The notes under the pieces are model-generated. The model saw only the letters and a list, made by a program, of their open reading frames with translations. It had not been told where the DNA came from and searched no databases. From Occultella kanbiaonis (GTDB taxonomy: Bacteria; Actinomycetota; Actinomycetes; Actinomycetales; Beutenbergiaceae): a DNA stretch of 64,000 bases. Of this stretch, positions 43,240 to 51,296 are shown piece after piece (within the stretch, counting starts at the first letter, position 1; the number at the start of each line of letters is the position of its first letter). The position numbers were made by a program, and so were the translations under genes. Location: NCBI RefSeq assembly GCF_009708215.1, contig NZ_CP046175.1:372001-436000 (forward strand). The letters are read 5' to 3'.

Positions 43240-43941
43240 ATGACCTCGACCGCGGAACTCGCGACCCTGCTGGCCGGCCAGGACCACCGGCAGGCACACG
43301 CGCACCTGGTCCGCACCGGGTGGAACGTGTGCGGCGTGGGGGACTGGGCCGTGACGCTGCGTTCCCCGGACGGGCTCCTGGCCGCGCGGGTCTCGCCGTT
43401 CGACCCGGCCTACCCGGTGTTCGTGGACCTGTGCCGACGGCTGCCGGACTCGGCCCACCTGCCCCGGGTGGAGAGCGATGTCGCGCTCGACGGCGGTGGG
43501 CAGCTGACGATCATGGAGTTCCTCCTCCCCGCACCCGACGGTGTGGCGGCGCAGCTGCGGGCGTCCTGGGACGCGCGCACGGATGCCGGCCTCGATGCGG
43601 TTCGGCAGGTGGCCGAGGACCTGGATGCCACGGCCCGGCGGACCGTCCCCTGGTGGGATGGCCTCGACACGAATCCCGGCAACATCATGCGGGCGCTCGA
43701 CGGTCGGACGGTCCTGGTCGACGTCTTCTGCATGGACGGGGCGGCGCTCTATGCCGCCCTCCTGGCCGACCCCGCCGGTTTCGCCGAGCGGATCCCTGCC
43801 GAGCAGCGCCAGCACCTCAACGAGATCGCGTTCATCGCCCGCAGCAGCACCCCGGCGGAGATCGCCGACCTACGGGCTGCCGATGCGCTGGCCCATCGCA
43901 GTGGCCCCGGTCGCGGCGCGACTGGCATCCTCGAGGCGTGA
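43240..43941 (+). CDS. Hypothetical protein resembling a kinase-fold C-lobe
   Basis: A 233-residue protein. Seen: an N-terminal alpha/beta part (WAVTLRSPDGLLAARVSPFD, then YPVFVDLCRRLPDSAHLPRV) followed by DGLDTNPGNIMRALDG and TVLVDVFCMDG, which look like the catalytic loop (Asp and Asn) and metal-binding Asp of aminoglycoside-phosphotransferase folds. The usual HGD His is replaced by Gly-Leu. So this could be a degenerate relative of the divergent kinase 130 bp away; it could also be unrelated. Start ATG 43240. Its stop overlaps the next gene's GTG by 4 bp, so the two are coupled. Confidence 0.6.
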   Translation: MTSTAELATLLAGQDHRQAHAHLVRTGWNVCGVGDWAVTLRSPDGLLAARVSPFDPAYPVFVDLCRRLPDSAHLPRVESDVALDGGGQLTIMEFLLPAPDGVAAQLRASWDARTDAGLDAVRQVAEDLDATARRTVPWWDGLDTNPGNIMRALDGRTVLVDVFCMDGAALYAALLADPAGFAERIPAEQRQHLNEIAFIARSSTPAEIADLRAADALAHRSGPGRGATGILEA

Positions 43942-44285
43942 GTTCCGCGCAAGCCCTCGTCCGCCGTCACGTCGACTCCTTCAACGCCGGGGACGCCGGG
44001 ACGCTGCTCAGCGACTTCACGTCCGACGCCAGCTGGGTCACCGGCGACTACACGGTGCCGGGCGGTGAGCTCCGGGAGTTCTTCCGGTCGGCGATGGCGT
44101 CGATCACGCCACGACTCGATCTCGTCCGAGTCGTCGACGGCGGCAGTGTGGTCGTGGCGGAGCTGACCGAGTCGTGGACCCACGACGGCGAGGCGAAGCA
44201 GGCTGCCCTGGTCGCGGTGTTCGACCTCGTCGAGGGCAGGATCGCCAGGGCGAAGATCTACCGCGAGGGCTCGGCGGACGCGTGA
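43938..44285 (+). CDS. SnoaL-like / NTF2-fold protein
   Basis: A 115-residue cone-shaped NTF2-like protein (SnoaL type). Seen: a starting helix ALVRRHVDSFNAGDAGTLLS, DFTSDASWVTGDYTVPGGEL and a FDLVEGRIARAKIYREGS final strand pair, the classical layout. The fold hosts isomerases, hydrolases and ligand-binding proteins; no catalytic residues can be assigned. GTG 43938 overlaps the upstream stop (GTGA), so it is translated with the kinase-like protein, a hint that the two act together. Confidence 0.85.
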   Translation: MSSAQALVRRHVDSFNAGDAGTLLSDFTSDASWVTGDYTVPGGELREFFRSAMASITPRLDLVRVVDGGSVVVAELTESWTHDGEAKQAALVAVFDLVEGRIARAKIYREGSADA

Positions 44286-44316
44286 GCCCGGATCGCCGGT
44301 AGAGCTCGCGCTCGGG

Positions 44317-44832
44317 TCACCCGGCCGGGTCCGCAGCTCGGGCGTACTCCGACCCGGAGCGGGTGCGCTCCAGGATCTCCTCGTCGACCATGGCCCGCCG
44401 CAGCCCGGCGGTGTCCGGGTCGAACCTGGCGAGCCGCTCGTTGAGCTGGGCTTCGGACACCACCTCGTCGACGGCGAGCGCCCGGTCCGCGACCAGCCGG
44501 AGCAGCGCGCGTCGCTCGGTGGCGTCGTAGGGGTAGCGGTCGATCTCGCCGCGCTCGTTCAGGAACCGCTCGGGACCGGTGGCCCGAGGCTCGGCGGCCG
44601 CCGCCAGGACTCGGCCGAACACTCCCGGCTGCTCGACGAGCCGTCCCTGCGCCTCCCGGACCAGCCCCGCACGTGCCAGCATGGCGCTCGCCTGCCGCTG
44701 CTTCGACGGACTCAGGCCAGCGGAGTCCGGGGACTCGTCCAGCACGATCACGGCGAAGAGGCGGCGCGCGTGCGGGTTCGCCAGCGCGGCCAGGATGGGC
44801 CGCCAGTCCGCCTGGTCGGGGTGCTCCGTCAC
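44317..44832 (-). CDS. DUF2087-domain transcriptional-regulator-like protein
   Basis: A 171-residue protein. Seen: an N-terminal winged-helix-like region (RPILAALANPHARRLFAVIV, KQRQASAMLARAGLVREAQG), and the C-terminal DUF2087 domain about 88-160 (FLNERGEIDRYPYDATERRA, LLRLVADRALAV, EAQLNERLARFDPDTAGLRR, AMVDEEILERTRSGSEYARA). DUF2087 is linked to ArsR-like regulators. GTG 44832. It is convergent with the NTF2-like gene and 40 bp downstream of the next minus-strand gene, possibly in its operon. The ligand is unknown. Confidence 0.85.
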   Translation of the reverse strand: MTEHPDQADWRPILAALANPHARRLFAVIVLDESPDSAGLSPSKQRQASAMLARAGLVREAQGRLVEQPGVFGRVLAAAAEPRATGPERFLNERGEIDRYPYDATERRALLRLVADRALAVDEVVSEAQLNERLARFDPDTAGLRRAMVDEEILERTRSGSEYARAADPAG

Positions 44833-44872
44833 TCGGTCATGCTAGCCATCCCGGCAAGGCAGGTCCGCGTCG

Positions 44873-45406
44873 TCACCGCTGTGGGCGATCCCAGGGCTGC
44901 GGCGCCTGCGAGGGCTGGCCGCACGGGTTCGTCGGGCCGGGCTGCGCACCCGGCTGGGCCTGGCCCTGCTGTGGCGATCCCGCGCCCCCCTGCGGCGCGA
45001 GCCCGGCATACAGGAAGGACCCCGGCTGCTGCGGGTCGCTGACGAGCAGCACGTTGTCCCCGGTCCGCGGGATCTCCAGCTTGGACACCAGCGACTGCAG
45101 CTGCAGCTGCTGCCCGTTCACCTCCAGGACGAGCAGGATCACCGGGTCGTAGTTGATCAGCTGGCCGGTGTCCTGCAGGCCGAGCACCCGGGCCGTGGTG
45201 GTCGGGTGGCCGGCGGCGCGCAGCTGCGCAGCCGTCTGGCCCTGGTTCATCGCCCCGGTGGCCTGCTGCATCGCCTCGGTGAACTCGCGGCCCATGAACG
45301 CCTGGGTGAGCTTGCCGGTGAGGCCGCGGCCCTCGGCGATGTCGTTCGCCATCTGCATGCCCTCGGCCTGACGCTCGGCCATGGTCTTGCGCTTGAACAG
45401 TCCCAT
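44873..45406 (-). CDS. Hypothetical protein with Gln/Pro-rich tail
   Basis: A 177-residue soluble protein of unknown family. Seen: a basic MGLFKRKTMAERQAEGMQMA start, helices with Met/Gln (FTEAMQQATGAMNQG), a beta-rich centre with VLGLQDTGQLINYDPVILLV and LEVNGQQLQLQSLVSKLEIP that resembles a small barrel or sandwich, and a Gln/Gly/Pro-rich tail of ~40 residues. No signal or membrane helix. AAGGAG lies eight bases before ATG 45406. It is divergent from the TPR-CHAT operon and shares with it the 482-bp spacer, though no functional link is visible. Confidence 0.75.
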   Translation of the reverse strand: MGLFKRKTMAERQAEGMQMANDIAEGRGLTGKLTQAFMGREFTEAMQQATGAMNQGQTAAQLRAAGHPTTTARVLGLQDTGQLINYDPVILLVLEVNGQQLQLQSLVSKLEIPRTGDNVLLVSDPQQPGSFLYAGLAPQGGAGSPQQGQAQPGAQPGPTNPCGQPSQAPQPWDRPQR

Positions 45407-45888
45407 CGTGGTGCTCCTTGCTTCTCGGGGCGGCTCGCTGCGCCCTGGCCGATGCTGCTGACTCCTTGTGACATGACCGACGCTAGGAGGCCGTGGCGGC
45501 AACCGGTCCCAGGTTCGGCGACTGCTCATCGGGCGTTCCGGCGCGGTTCACGCAGGCCGCCGAGCGTTCACCTGTCGCGCAGGGCGCCGGCCCGGTCGAA
45601 GCCGTTGCACCGGCCGAAGCCCTTGCATCGGCCGAAGCCGTTGAACTGGGATCGGTAGCCGCCGGCGCCCGCCCAGGATCCGATGGTCAGCGCGATCCCA
45701 TCGCCACCGCACCGCAACCAGCCAGGGGGCACACCGTGGGCGCATGCCCCGCATCGATCGACGATCCGCCCGCGCACACCCGGCCCAGGCGCCCGCGGCG
45801 CAGCAGCCGCCCACCGGACCGAGGCCGAGAGCGGCCCCCTCGGCGCCCGCGTCCGCACCTGTGGCCGGTGTCTCCTAGACTCGGGCGC
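45407..45888. other. 482-bp spacer with 18-bp triple repeat, upstream of CHAT operon
   Basis: No confident gene lies here. The plus-strand frame of the following gene is open through most of it but lacks a start with ribosome site. Three 18-bp direct repeats occur at 45593-45610, 45611-45628 and 45629-45646 (core CGAAGCC). On the minus strand, a 54-codon frame from GTG 45732 to 45568 would encode a Gly/Phe/Arg/Cys-rich peptide with FGRCKGFGRC; no ribosome site precedes it. TAGACT at 45877-45882, 7 bp before GTG 45889, is a good -10 for a leaderless message of the CHAT operon. Confidence 0.6.
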
Positions 45889-47322
45889 GTGAGCACCGAG
45901 GGGGAGCGCGTCGCATCGACGTTGCCGCGCGCGCTCGTGCTGGACCGCGCGTGGCGTGCCACCGCCACCGATCACGCGCCCGGACTGGTCCCGCTGAGCA
46001 ACTCCACCGGCGGGCCGCTGTCCCGGACCGTCAAGCTGATCCTCGACCCGCTGGTGATCCGCCCCGGCCAGCGACCCGAGCTCGCGACCACCGCCCTCAC
46101 GCCCGCCGCGGCGGAGCAGGTGACGGACATCCTCAGCGACGCCGGAGCCGTCCTCGCGCACACAGCCGCCTGGTTCACGGTGCTCAAGCGTGCCCGCCGC
46201 GCGGCCCGGATCACCGAGGGCCACCCGCAGGACCTCTACTTCCAGCGCGCGTTCGAACTCGCCACCGTCCACGGTGAACCGACCGAGCCCGACGGCGCCC
46301 GGCTCGCCGGCGAGGTGTTCGCCGAGGTGCACCACGCGGGCCCGAGCGTCGCCCGCCTCCGTGAGCACCTCGCCGACCCGGCCACGCGCGCGGAGCACTC
46401 CGACCGGCTGAGCCGGAACTGGTCGGCGCGCGCCGACCCCTCCGGCATCGACCGCTCGGGCACGGACCCCTCCGGCACCGACCGCTCGGGCACGGACCCC
46501 TCCGGCATCGACCCTGCCGACGACGGTCCGGTCGGGCCCACGCACCGGGCCGCCGCCGCCCCCGTCCTGGACGAGAGTGCCGCGGCCGCCGCGCGCTGGC
46601 AGGACCTCGTCGACTCCGACGCGGGCGCCGGCCTCGGCCGGCACTGGTGGTTCGCCGGCGGCGCCGCCCGCGACGACGGCACCTCGATGCACGAGCTGCC
46701 GCCCGCCCCCGAGCTCGGCGAGCACGCCTCCACCGCCGACCTGGCGCTCCCGCTGGACCGCAGCATCTACGAGCGGGTGTTCACGCTGGTCCGCTCGGCC
46801 TCGGGTCGGGACGAGCTCGGCGACATCGCCGACGTCGTGACCGACGAGGTGGACCGCGCCGCCTCTCCGTGCGGGTACACCGACCCCACGCTGCGCGCTG
46901 GGCTCCTGGTCGGCGTGGAGCTGGCTCACCGGCTACGCCCCATCGAGAGCGTCGGCGGCCCCGGTAGCGGCTCCGGTTCCGAACTGGAGCGACGCATCAA
47001 CCGCCGCTGGCAGCGCGAGGCCTACGTGTGGCAGGCACGCCGGCTCCCGATCGACGGCGACCGCGATGCCGGTGGGGTGCTCGGCGACGTCGCCCGCGAG
47101 GTGGCCGCACCCGCCCCGAGGTACGTGCGCCGGCTCTGGTCGAGGCTGCACGGTCGCGACGCCCGGTCCCGGCCGCTGTCCGACCACGAGGAGGCCCTTG
47201 ACGTGCTCGAGGGCGTCGCGCTGTCCGTGATCCGCGACCACCGTGACCGGGTCCGGGGCGCACTGTCCCGCCTCGGCGACGCCGCCGCACCCACGCCCGA
47301 CGCCAAGGCGGCGCCCCGGTGA
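45889..47322 (+). CDS. Hypothetical protein, first gene of TPR-CHAT operon
   Basis: A 477-residue protein of no family known to me. Seen: a beta-rich start (RALVLDRAWRATATDHAPGL), helical stretches (ALTPAAAEQVTDILSDAGAV, FTVLKRARRAARITEGHPQD), a low-complexity linker of 10-residue repeats (PSGIDRSGTD type, about 183-208), then a second domain with HWWFAGGAARDDGTS, RSIYERVFTLVRSASGRDEL and a C-terminal helix LDVLEGVALSVIRDHRDRVR. No signal peptide or membrane helix, so it is cytoplasmic. GTG 45889 lies just downstream of TAGACT, suggesting leaderless transcription. Its stop overlaps the next start (GTGA). Joined with a TPR-CHAT protease, it may be a sensor or a substrate (inference from context only). 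Confidence 0.75.
   Translation: MSTEGERVASTLPRALVLDRAWRATATDHAPGLVPLSNSTGGPLSRTVKLILDPLVIRPGQRPELATTALTPAAAEQVTDILSDAGAVLAHTAAWFTVLKRARRAARITEGHPQDLYFQRAFELATVHGEPTEPDGARLAGEVFAEVHHAGPSVARLREHLADPATRAEHSDRLSRNWSARADPSGIDRSGTDPSGTDRSGTDPSGIDPADDGPVGPTHRAAAAPVLDESAAAAARWQDLVDSDAGAGLGRHWWFAGGAARDDGTSMHELPPAPELGEHASTADLALPLDRSIYERVFTLVRSASGRDELGDIADVVTDEVDRAASPCGYTDPTLRAGLLVGVELAHRLRPIESVGGPGSGSGSELERRINRRWQREAYVWQARRLPIDGDRDAGGVLGDVAREVAAPAPRYVRRLWSRLHGRDARSRPLSDHEEALDVLEGVALSVIRDHRDRVRGALSRLGDAAAPTPDAKAAPR
46435..46513. repeat. 30-bp tandem repeats inside the first CHAT-operon gene
   Basis: Two full 30-bp copies (46435-46464, 46465-46494) and a 19-bp partial copy differ at one or two bases and encode a flexible Asp/Ser/Gly/Pro linker of 10-residue units. 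Being a multiple of three, copy-number change would alter linker length without breaking the frame. Confidence 0.85.
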
Positions 47323-48428
47323 CCGACGTCAGCATCGCCGTCGACCCCCTCGGCGCGATCATCATCGACCCCGCCGGCACCGCCCAGCCCCCGCCGTGGC
47401 GGGCGGGCGTGGTGGACGCCGTCGGCGGTTCGCTCACCTGGCCGGTCGGCAGCGCGCGCACGTCTCCGCCCCACGCCGTCCTCGACGACCCCGACGCCGC
47501 CCAGCAATGGCTCTGGCAGGTCTACGGGACCGAGGTGGCGCTCGCCGTGGCCGCGCTCGCCGCGGACCCGATTCCGACCGAGCCGGGCGTGCCCGTGGTC
47601 GCGGCCGCCGAGGCCGGCCCGCTGACCGGTGTCGCGCACCGCCTCGGCCACGTCTGCTGGGCGCAGGCCTGGTGGCCCGCGTCGGTGCTCGACGGCGTCC
47701 CTCCTCTCGACGCGGACCTGCTGCTCCTGGAGCGGGTCGGGTTGGAGCACGAGGCCGACGGCCTCGTCGACGACGCGCTCGGCGCCGCTGCCGCGACGGG
47801 CGTCGCGCGCGCCCTGGCGACCCTGGACGCGCTCAACGGCAGCCTCGAACCGCAGTCGCCGGAGTCGGTGACCGTGGCCCAGGCACGGGCCGCGGCCCTG
47901 GACTGGGCCGACGCCCTCGAGCTGGAGCTGACCGCCGAGGCCACGCCGCGCGCGGAGGCGTTCGCGCTCGCCGCCGGTGCGAGCCCCGCGCCCGGGATCG
48001 AGCTCGCCCGCGGCCGCCACGGCGCCACCTGGGCCGGTCTGCCCGCCGGTCTCGTCGACGCCGCCGAGACCGCCGTCGCGTGGAGCCTGCGCCGCACCGC
48101 GACCGGCCGCGAACTGATCGTCGAGGTCGCGGGCCTGCCCGGGCGGCCGGCCGGCCTCACGCTCACGGCGACCATCACGGACGAGGCGGGCTCCGCCGTC
48201 GTCCTCGACCTGCTTCCGGACGAGAGCGGGTGGCGCGCCCAGGCGCCGGTGCCCGCGCAGACCGGGACCACGCTGACGGTCGCGGTGACCCTGCCCGGCT
48301 ACGCCGTGCCCAGGTCCGGGCCGGACGCCGCCGACCGGGACCGGGTGCGCAGCGCGGCGCGGGAACTGTTGGCCTCGCCCGCGATCCTCGCGCAGGGTGC
48401 GGCGAGGATCGTCGATGAGGATTTCTGA
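47319..48428 (+). CDS. Hypothetical protein, second gene of TPR-CHAT operon
   Basis: A 369-residue cytoplasmic protein, unrecognised. Seen: an N-terminal beta-strand (VSIAVDPLGAIIIDPAGTAQ), an Ala-rich helical middle (VYGTEVALAVAALAADPIPT, GHVCWAQAWWPASVLDG), and a C-terminal Ig-like beta-sandwich about 255-340 (ELIVEVAGLPGRPAGLTLTA, VVLDLLPDESGWRAQAPVPA, TTLTVAVTLPGYAVPR). The three-gene operon has overlaps of 4 bp before and 14 bp after this gene, indicating a fixed ratio of products. It may bridge the first protein and the TPR-CHAT protein; that is inference. Confidence 0.75.
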   Translation: MTDVSIAVDPLGAIIIDPAGTAQPPPWRAGVVDAVGGSLTWPVGSARTSPPHAVLDDPDAAQQWLWQVYGTEVALAVAALAADPIPTEPGVPVVAAAEAGPLTGVAHRLGHVCWAQAWWPASVLDGVPPLDADLLLLERVGLEHEADGLVDDALGAAAATGVARALATLDALNGSLEPQSPESVTVAQARAAALDWADALELELTAEATPRAEAFALAAGASPAPGIELARGRHGATWAGLPAGLVDAAETAVAWSLRRTATGRELIVEVAGLPGRPAGLTLTATITDEAGSAVVLDLLPDESGWRAQAPVPAQTGTTLTVAVTLPGYAVPRSGPDAADRDRVRSAARELLASPAILAQGAARIVDEDF

Positions 48429-51264
48429 CACCATCCGCCGCCAGATCCACACCGGCATCGAGTTCCAGATGGCCGGCCGGTGGAAGGAGGCCGAGCGGAC
48501 CCTGAGGTCGGTGGAACGGCCGATCCGGGCGCTGCCCGCCGGCTCCGAACGCACCCACCTTGAGCTGGCGCTGCTCGAGGCCCGGGCCACGTTGCACATG
48601 TACCGGCAGGAGTGGGCGGCCGCCGAGGAACGGCTGCGCGAGATGCTGCGGCAGATCGCGGCGGAGCCGGACGAGTCGATGAAGCAGTGGCAGGGCAGTG
48701 CGCTGACGAACCTGTCCTCGGTGTGCGCGCAGAGTGGTCGCGACCTCGAGGCCGCCGAGCTGTCCCAGCGGGCCGTGGCCGTGTTCGAGTCGATGACCGC
48801 GCCGCGTCCGGAGGACGTGGAGATGCTCGCGACCACCCGCAACAACCTCGCCGCCCAGGCGGCCCGGGAGTCCCGGTTCGACGACGCGAAGCTGCACGCC
48901 AACCACGCCCTGGTGGCGGCCACCGGGCAGGGCTCGATGCTGCCGGAGGGGCAGGCGCTGCGACTGCTCGGCACGATCGCCTCGTTGGAGGACGACCTCC
49001 CCGCCGCGGCCGACTACCTCGGCCGTGCCCAGGACGTGCTGACCCGGTTCGGCGCGCACCTGGAGAGCGCCCAGGTGGGCCTGGTGCTGGCCCGGCTCGC
49101 CGCCCAGCGTGGTGACGGCCCACGATTCGCGGCCCACATGGAGGAGGTCCGGGAGGCGTTCCGCAGCCGCGGGGAGCTCCGGGCGATCGCCGAGATCGAC
49201 TACATGCAGGCCGAGTTCCTGCTCGCCTGGGTGCCCGAGGAACACGACCGGGCGGCGCTGAACCTGGACTGGAGCGGTGTCGATGCGGACACCGACCCGT
49301 ACACGCTGTCCCAGGACCATCAGAACGACCTGCTGCTCGGCGGCGCGGTCGACTACGCCATCCCGGCCGCGTTGGCCCTGGACGCGATGCGCACCCAGTT
49401 CCCGTCCGGCTATCAGCGGGAGCGGTTCGTCACGCAGGTGGCCGACCCGGCCCGGGACGCCGCGTTCCGGGCCGCGCTGCAGTCCTCGAACGGGATGGCC
49501 ACCTTCGCGCTGATCGAGTGGCAGGCCGCCAGCGGCACCCCCACCGTGGTGCTCCCGGCCGCGGCCGCGGCCCGGCCGGTCGAGGGTGCCGGTGCGAGCG
49601 CCGACGAGGCCGTCGAACTCATGCTCCCGAGCGGCGCGGCGGTGGCCGTGGAGCCGGTGCCGAGGTTGCTGCTCGCCCCGGGTCAGGGGGAGGTCCTCGG
49701 CGAGGAGTACGCCACGGCGCGCACGAGGTACGGGCAGGAGCTGCGCTCACCCGCGCTCGTCCAGCGCTGGGCCGAGCCGGGCGACCGGCCGACGGTCGTG
49801 CTGACCTTCGTGGACACCGGGCACGGCACGTTCTGCAACTGGCGCATCGACGGTGCGCCCGGGGGCGTCGGCCGGGTGGCGCACGAGGAGATGGAGCGGG
49901 CGCTCGGCCGGCTCGCGCAGGGACTGCCCTCCGTCGCGGCCGGTGTGGACAAGGTCGCCACCTACACGGACCTGCTCACGTCCGGGCCGCTCGTGGACTA
50001 CGACACGGAGTGGGAGGTCGCGGTCGGGCTCGCCGAGGCGTTCCTGGCCACCCCGCTCGTCGACCAGGTCGCCGCGTATCACGCGGCCGGGGTCCGCCCG
50101 CACGTCCGGGTGCAGCCGTCGCCGCGCACCGCTTCCGTCCCGTGGGAGCTGCTCGCGGTGGACACCACGGACGTTCGGCTCGTGGAGATCGCCGACGTCA
50201 CCGTGGTCGCGCCGGGCCACGTGCCGGGCGCCGGGACCGACGCCGCCGACGGCGGGACGCGCTCCGTGTGGTCCGGCGGCGGCCGGTTCCGGGGCCGGGG
50301 TGGCGCCGGGGCGACGGCGGCCGGTGCGTCCGCGGCCGACGCCCGACCGGCGCGAGGTGGACTGCTCGGGCGGCTGCGGCGGTCCGGTGCCGGTGGTGCC
50401 GGGCCGGTTCCTGACGGTGCGGGTGGTGCCGTACCCGTCGCGGGCGGTGCGGATGGTGCCGCCGAGGGTGCCGTCGCCGGTGCTCCGGGGTTTGCCGCGA
50501 CCGCCTCGACGGCGGACACCGTCATGGCCCTCGACCCGCGGATCCCCGGCTGGCCCGCCGCGTCCGCGCTCGGCTCCGTGCTCGGCCGGGTCACGCCCGG
50601 CGACGCCCGGTACGCCGGGCTCCTCGAGCGGCTCGACGGCTATGCCCGGGCCGGCCGTGTCGACGTCCCGGGCCCCGACCTGACCAGTCTGTTCCGCCGC
50701 ACCGACGCCGACCGGGACTGGCTCGCCGCCGCGCTGCAGGCCGGCCCGAGGCGGTTCGTCTACGTCGGGCACGTCAGCGCCGCCGCGACCGAGCGCGGCC
50801 AGGCCGACGACAGCCAGCTGCACCTGTCCTGCACCGCCGACCTGCCGGGCCTCGCCGAGCCGATGCGTGAGCACCGTCCACTCTCGGCGCGGGACCTGCT
50901 CGCCGACCCGCAGCGCTGGCCGATGCCGCCCCGGGTCGCTCTGATCGGTTGCGAGTCCGGCGCGGACGCTCGGTTCCGCGATCCCTACGGCCTGGTCGGC
51001 GCCGTGGTGCGCGCCGGCGCCACGCTGGTCACCGGGACCCGCTGGCCGTTGCTCACCGAGCACGCGCTGTCCTCCCTGGCGGACGGTGCCGGCAACCCGA
51101 TCACCGACGCCGTGCTCGCCGTCGACGCCGCGCATGACGCACCGGACGCCGTCGCCGCCTTCAGCGACTGGCAGCGCGAGCGACTCGCCGCGTGGCGTTC
51201 GACCCGTGCCGTCGCGGACTCCCCGCTGCTGTGGGCCGGGTTGGTGACGTTCACGGTCGCCTGA
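48415..51264 (+). CDS. TPR-CHAT protein (caspase-like protease), last gene of operon
   Basis: A 949-residue protein. Seen: tetratricopeptide-like helices about 1-265 (TIRRQIHTGIEFQMAGRWKE, EWAAAEERLREML, ALTNLSSVCAQSGRDLEAAE, EMLATTRNNLAAQAARESRF), a middle region about 270-520, and a C-terminal CHAT domain from about 530 (VRVQPSPRTASVPWELLAVD) with catalytic His786 in FVYVGHVSAA and Cys846 in VALIGCESGADARF; the tail HALSSLADGAGN and SPLLWAGLVTFTVA completes it. CHAT domains are separase/caspase relatives that cut proteins; in conflict systems TPR-CHAT proteins are activated by partner sensors. A Gly/Ala-rich insert of about 80 residues (near 620-700) splits the CHAT fold. ATG 48415 follows AGGATCG and overlaps the previous gene by 14 bp. 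Confidence 0.9.
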   Translation: MRISDTIRRQIHTGIEFQMAGRWKEAERTLRSVERPIRALPAGSERTHLELALLEARATLHMYRQEWAAAEERLREMLRQIAAEPDESMKQWQGSALTNLSSVCAQSGRDLEAAELSQRAVAVFESMTAPRPEDVEMLATTRNNLAAQAARESRFDDAKLHANHALVAATGQGSMLPEGQALRLLGTIASLEDDLPAAADYLGRAQDVLTRFGAHLESAQVGLVLARLAAQRGDGPRFAAHMEEVREAFRSRGELRAIAEIDYMQAEFLLAWVPEEHDRAALNLDWSGVDADTDPYTLSQDHQNDLLLGGAVDYAIPAALALDAMRTQFPSGYQRERFVTQVADPARDAAFRAALQSSNGMATFALIEWQAASGTPTVVLPAAAAARPVEGAGASADEAVELMLPSGAAVAVEPVPRLLLAPGQGEVLGEEYATARTRYGQELRSPALVQRWAEPGDRPTVVLTFVDTGHGTFCNWRIDGAPGGVGRVAHEEMERALGRLAQGLPSVAAGVDKVATYTDLLTSGPLVDYDTEWEVAVGLAEAFLATPLVDQVAAYHAAGVRPHVRVQPSPRTASVPWELLAVDTTDVRLVEIADVTVVAPGHVPGAGTDAADGGTRSVWSGGGRFRGRGGAGATAAGASAADARPARGGLLGRLRRSGAGGAGPVPDGAGGAVPVAGGADGAAEGAVAGAPGFAATASTADTVMALDPRIPGWPAASALGSVLGRVTPGDARYAGLLERLDGYARAGRVDVPGPDLTSLFRRTDADRDWLAAALQAGPRRFVYVGHVSAAATERGQADDSQLHLSCTADLPGLAEPMREHRPLSARDLLADPQRWPMPPRVALIGCESGADARFRDPYGLVGAVVRAGATLVTGTRWPLLTEHALSSLADGAGNPITDAVLAVDAAHDAPDAVAAFSDWQRERLAAWRSTRAVADSPLLWAGLVTFTVA

Positions 51265-51265
51265 C

Positions 51266-51291
51266 GTCGGCGCCGGTCCATCGACGCCGAC
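51266..51291. terminator. Hairpin between CHAT and siderophore operons
   Basis: GTCGGCG (51266-51272) and CGCCGAC (51285-51291) pair perfectly over a 12-nt loop in the 32-bp gap between the convergent ends of the CHAT gene and the siderophore ATPase gene. Likely bidirectional; no U-tract. Confidence 0.6.
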
Positions 51292-51296
51292 CGGGG

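Noticed and set aside
45568-45732. 54-codon minus-strand frame with FGRCKGFGRC considered as a real peptide gene
   Set aside because: No ribosome site and the motif arises from DNA repeats; kept only as an observation.
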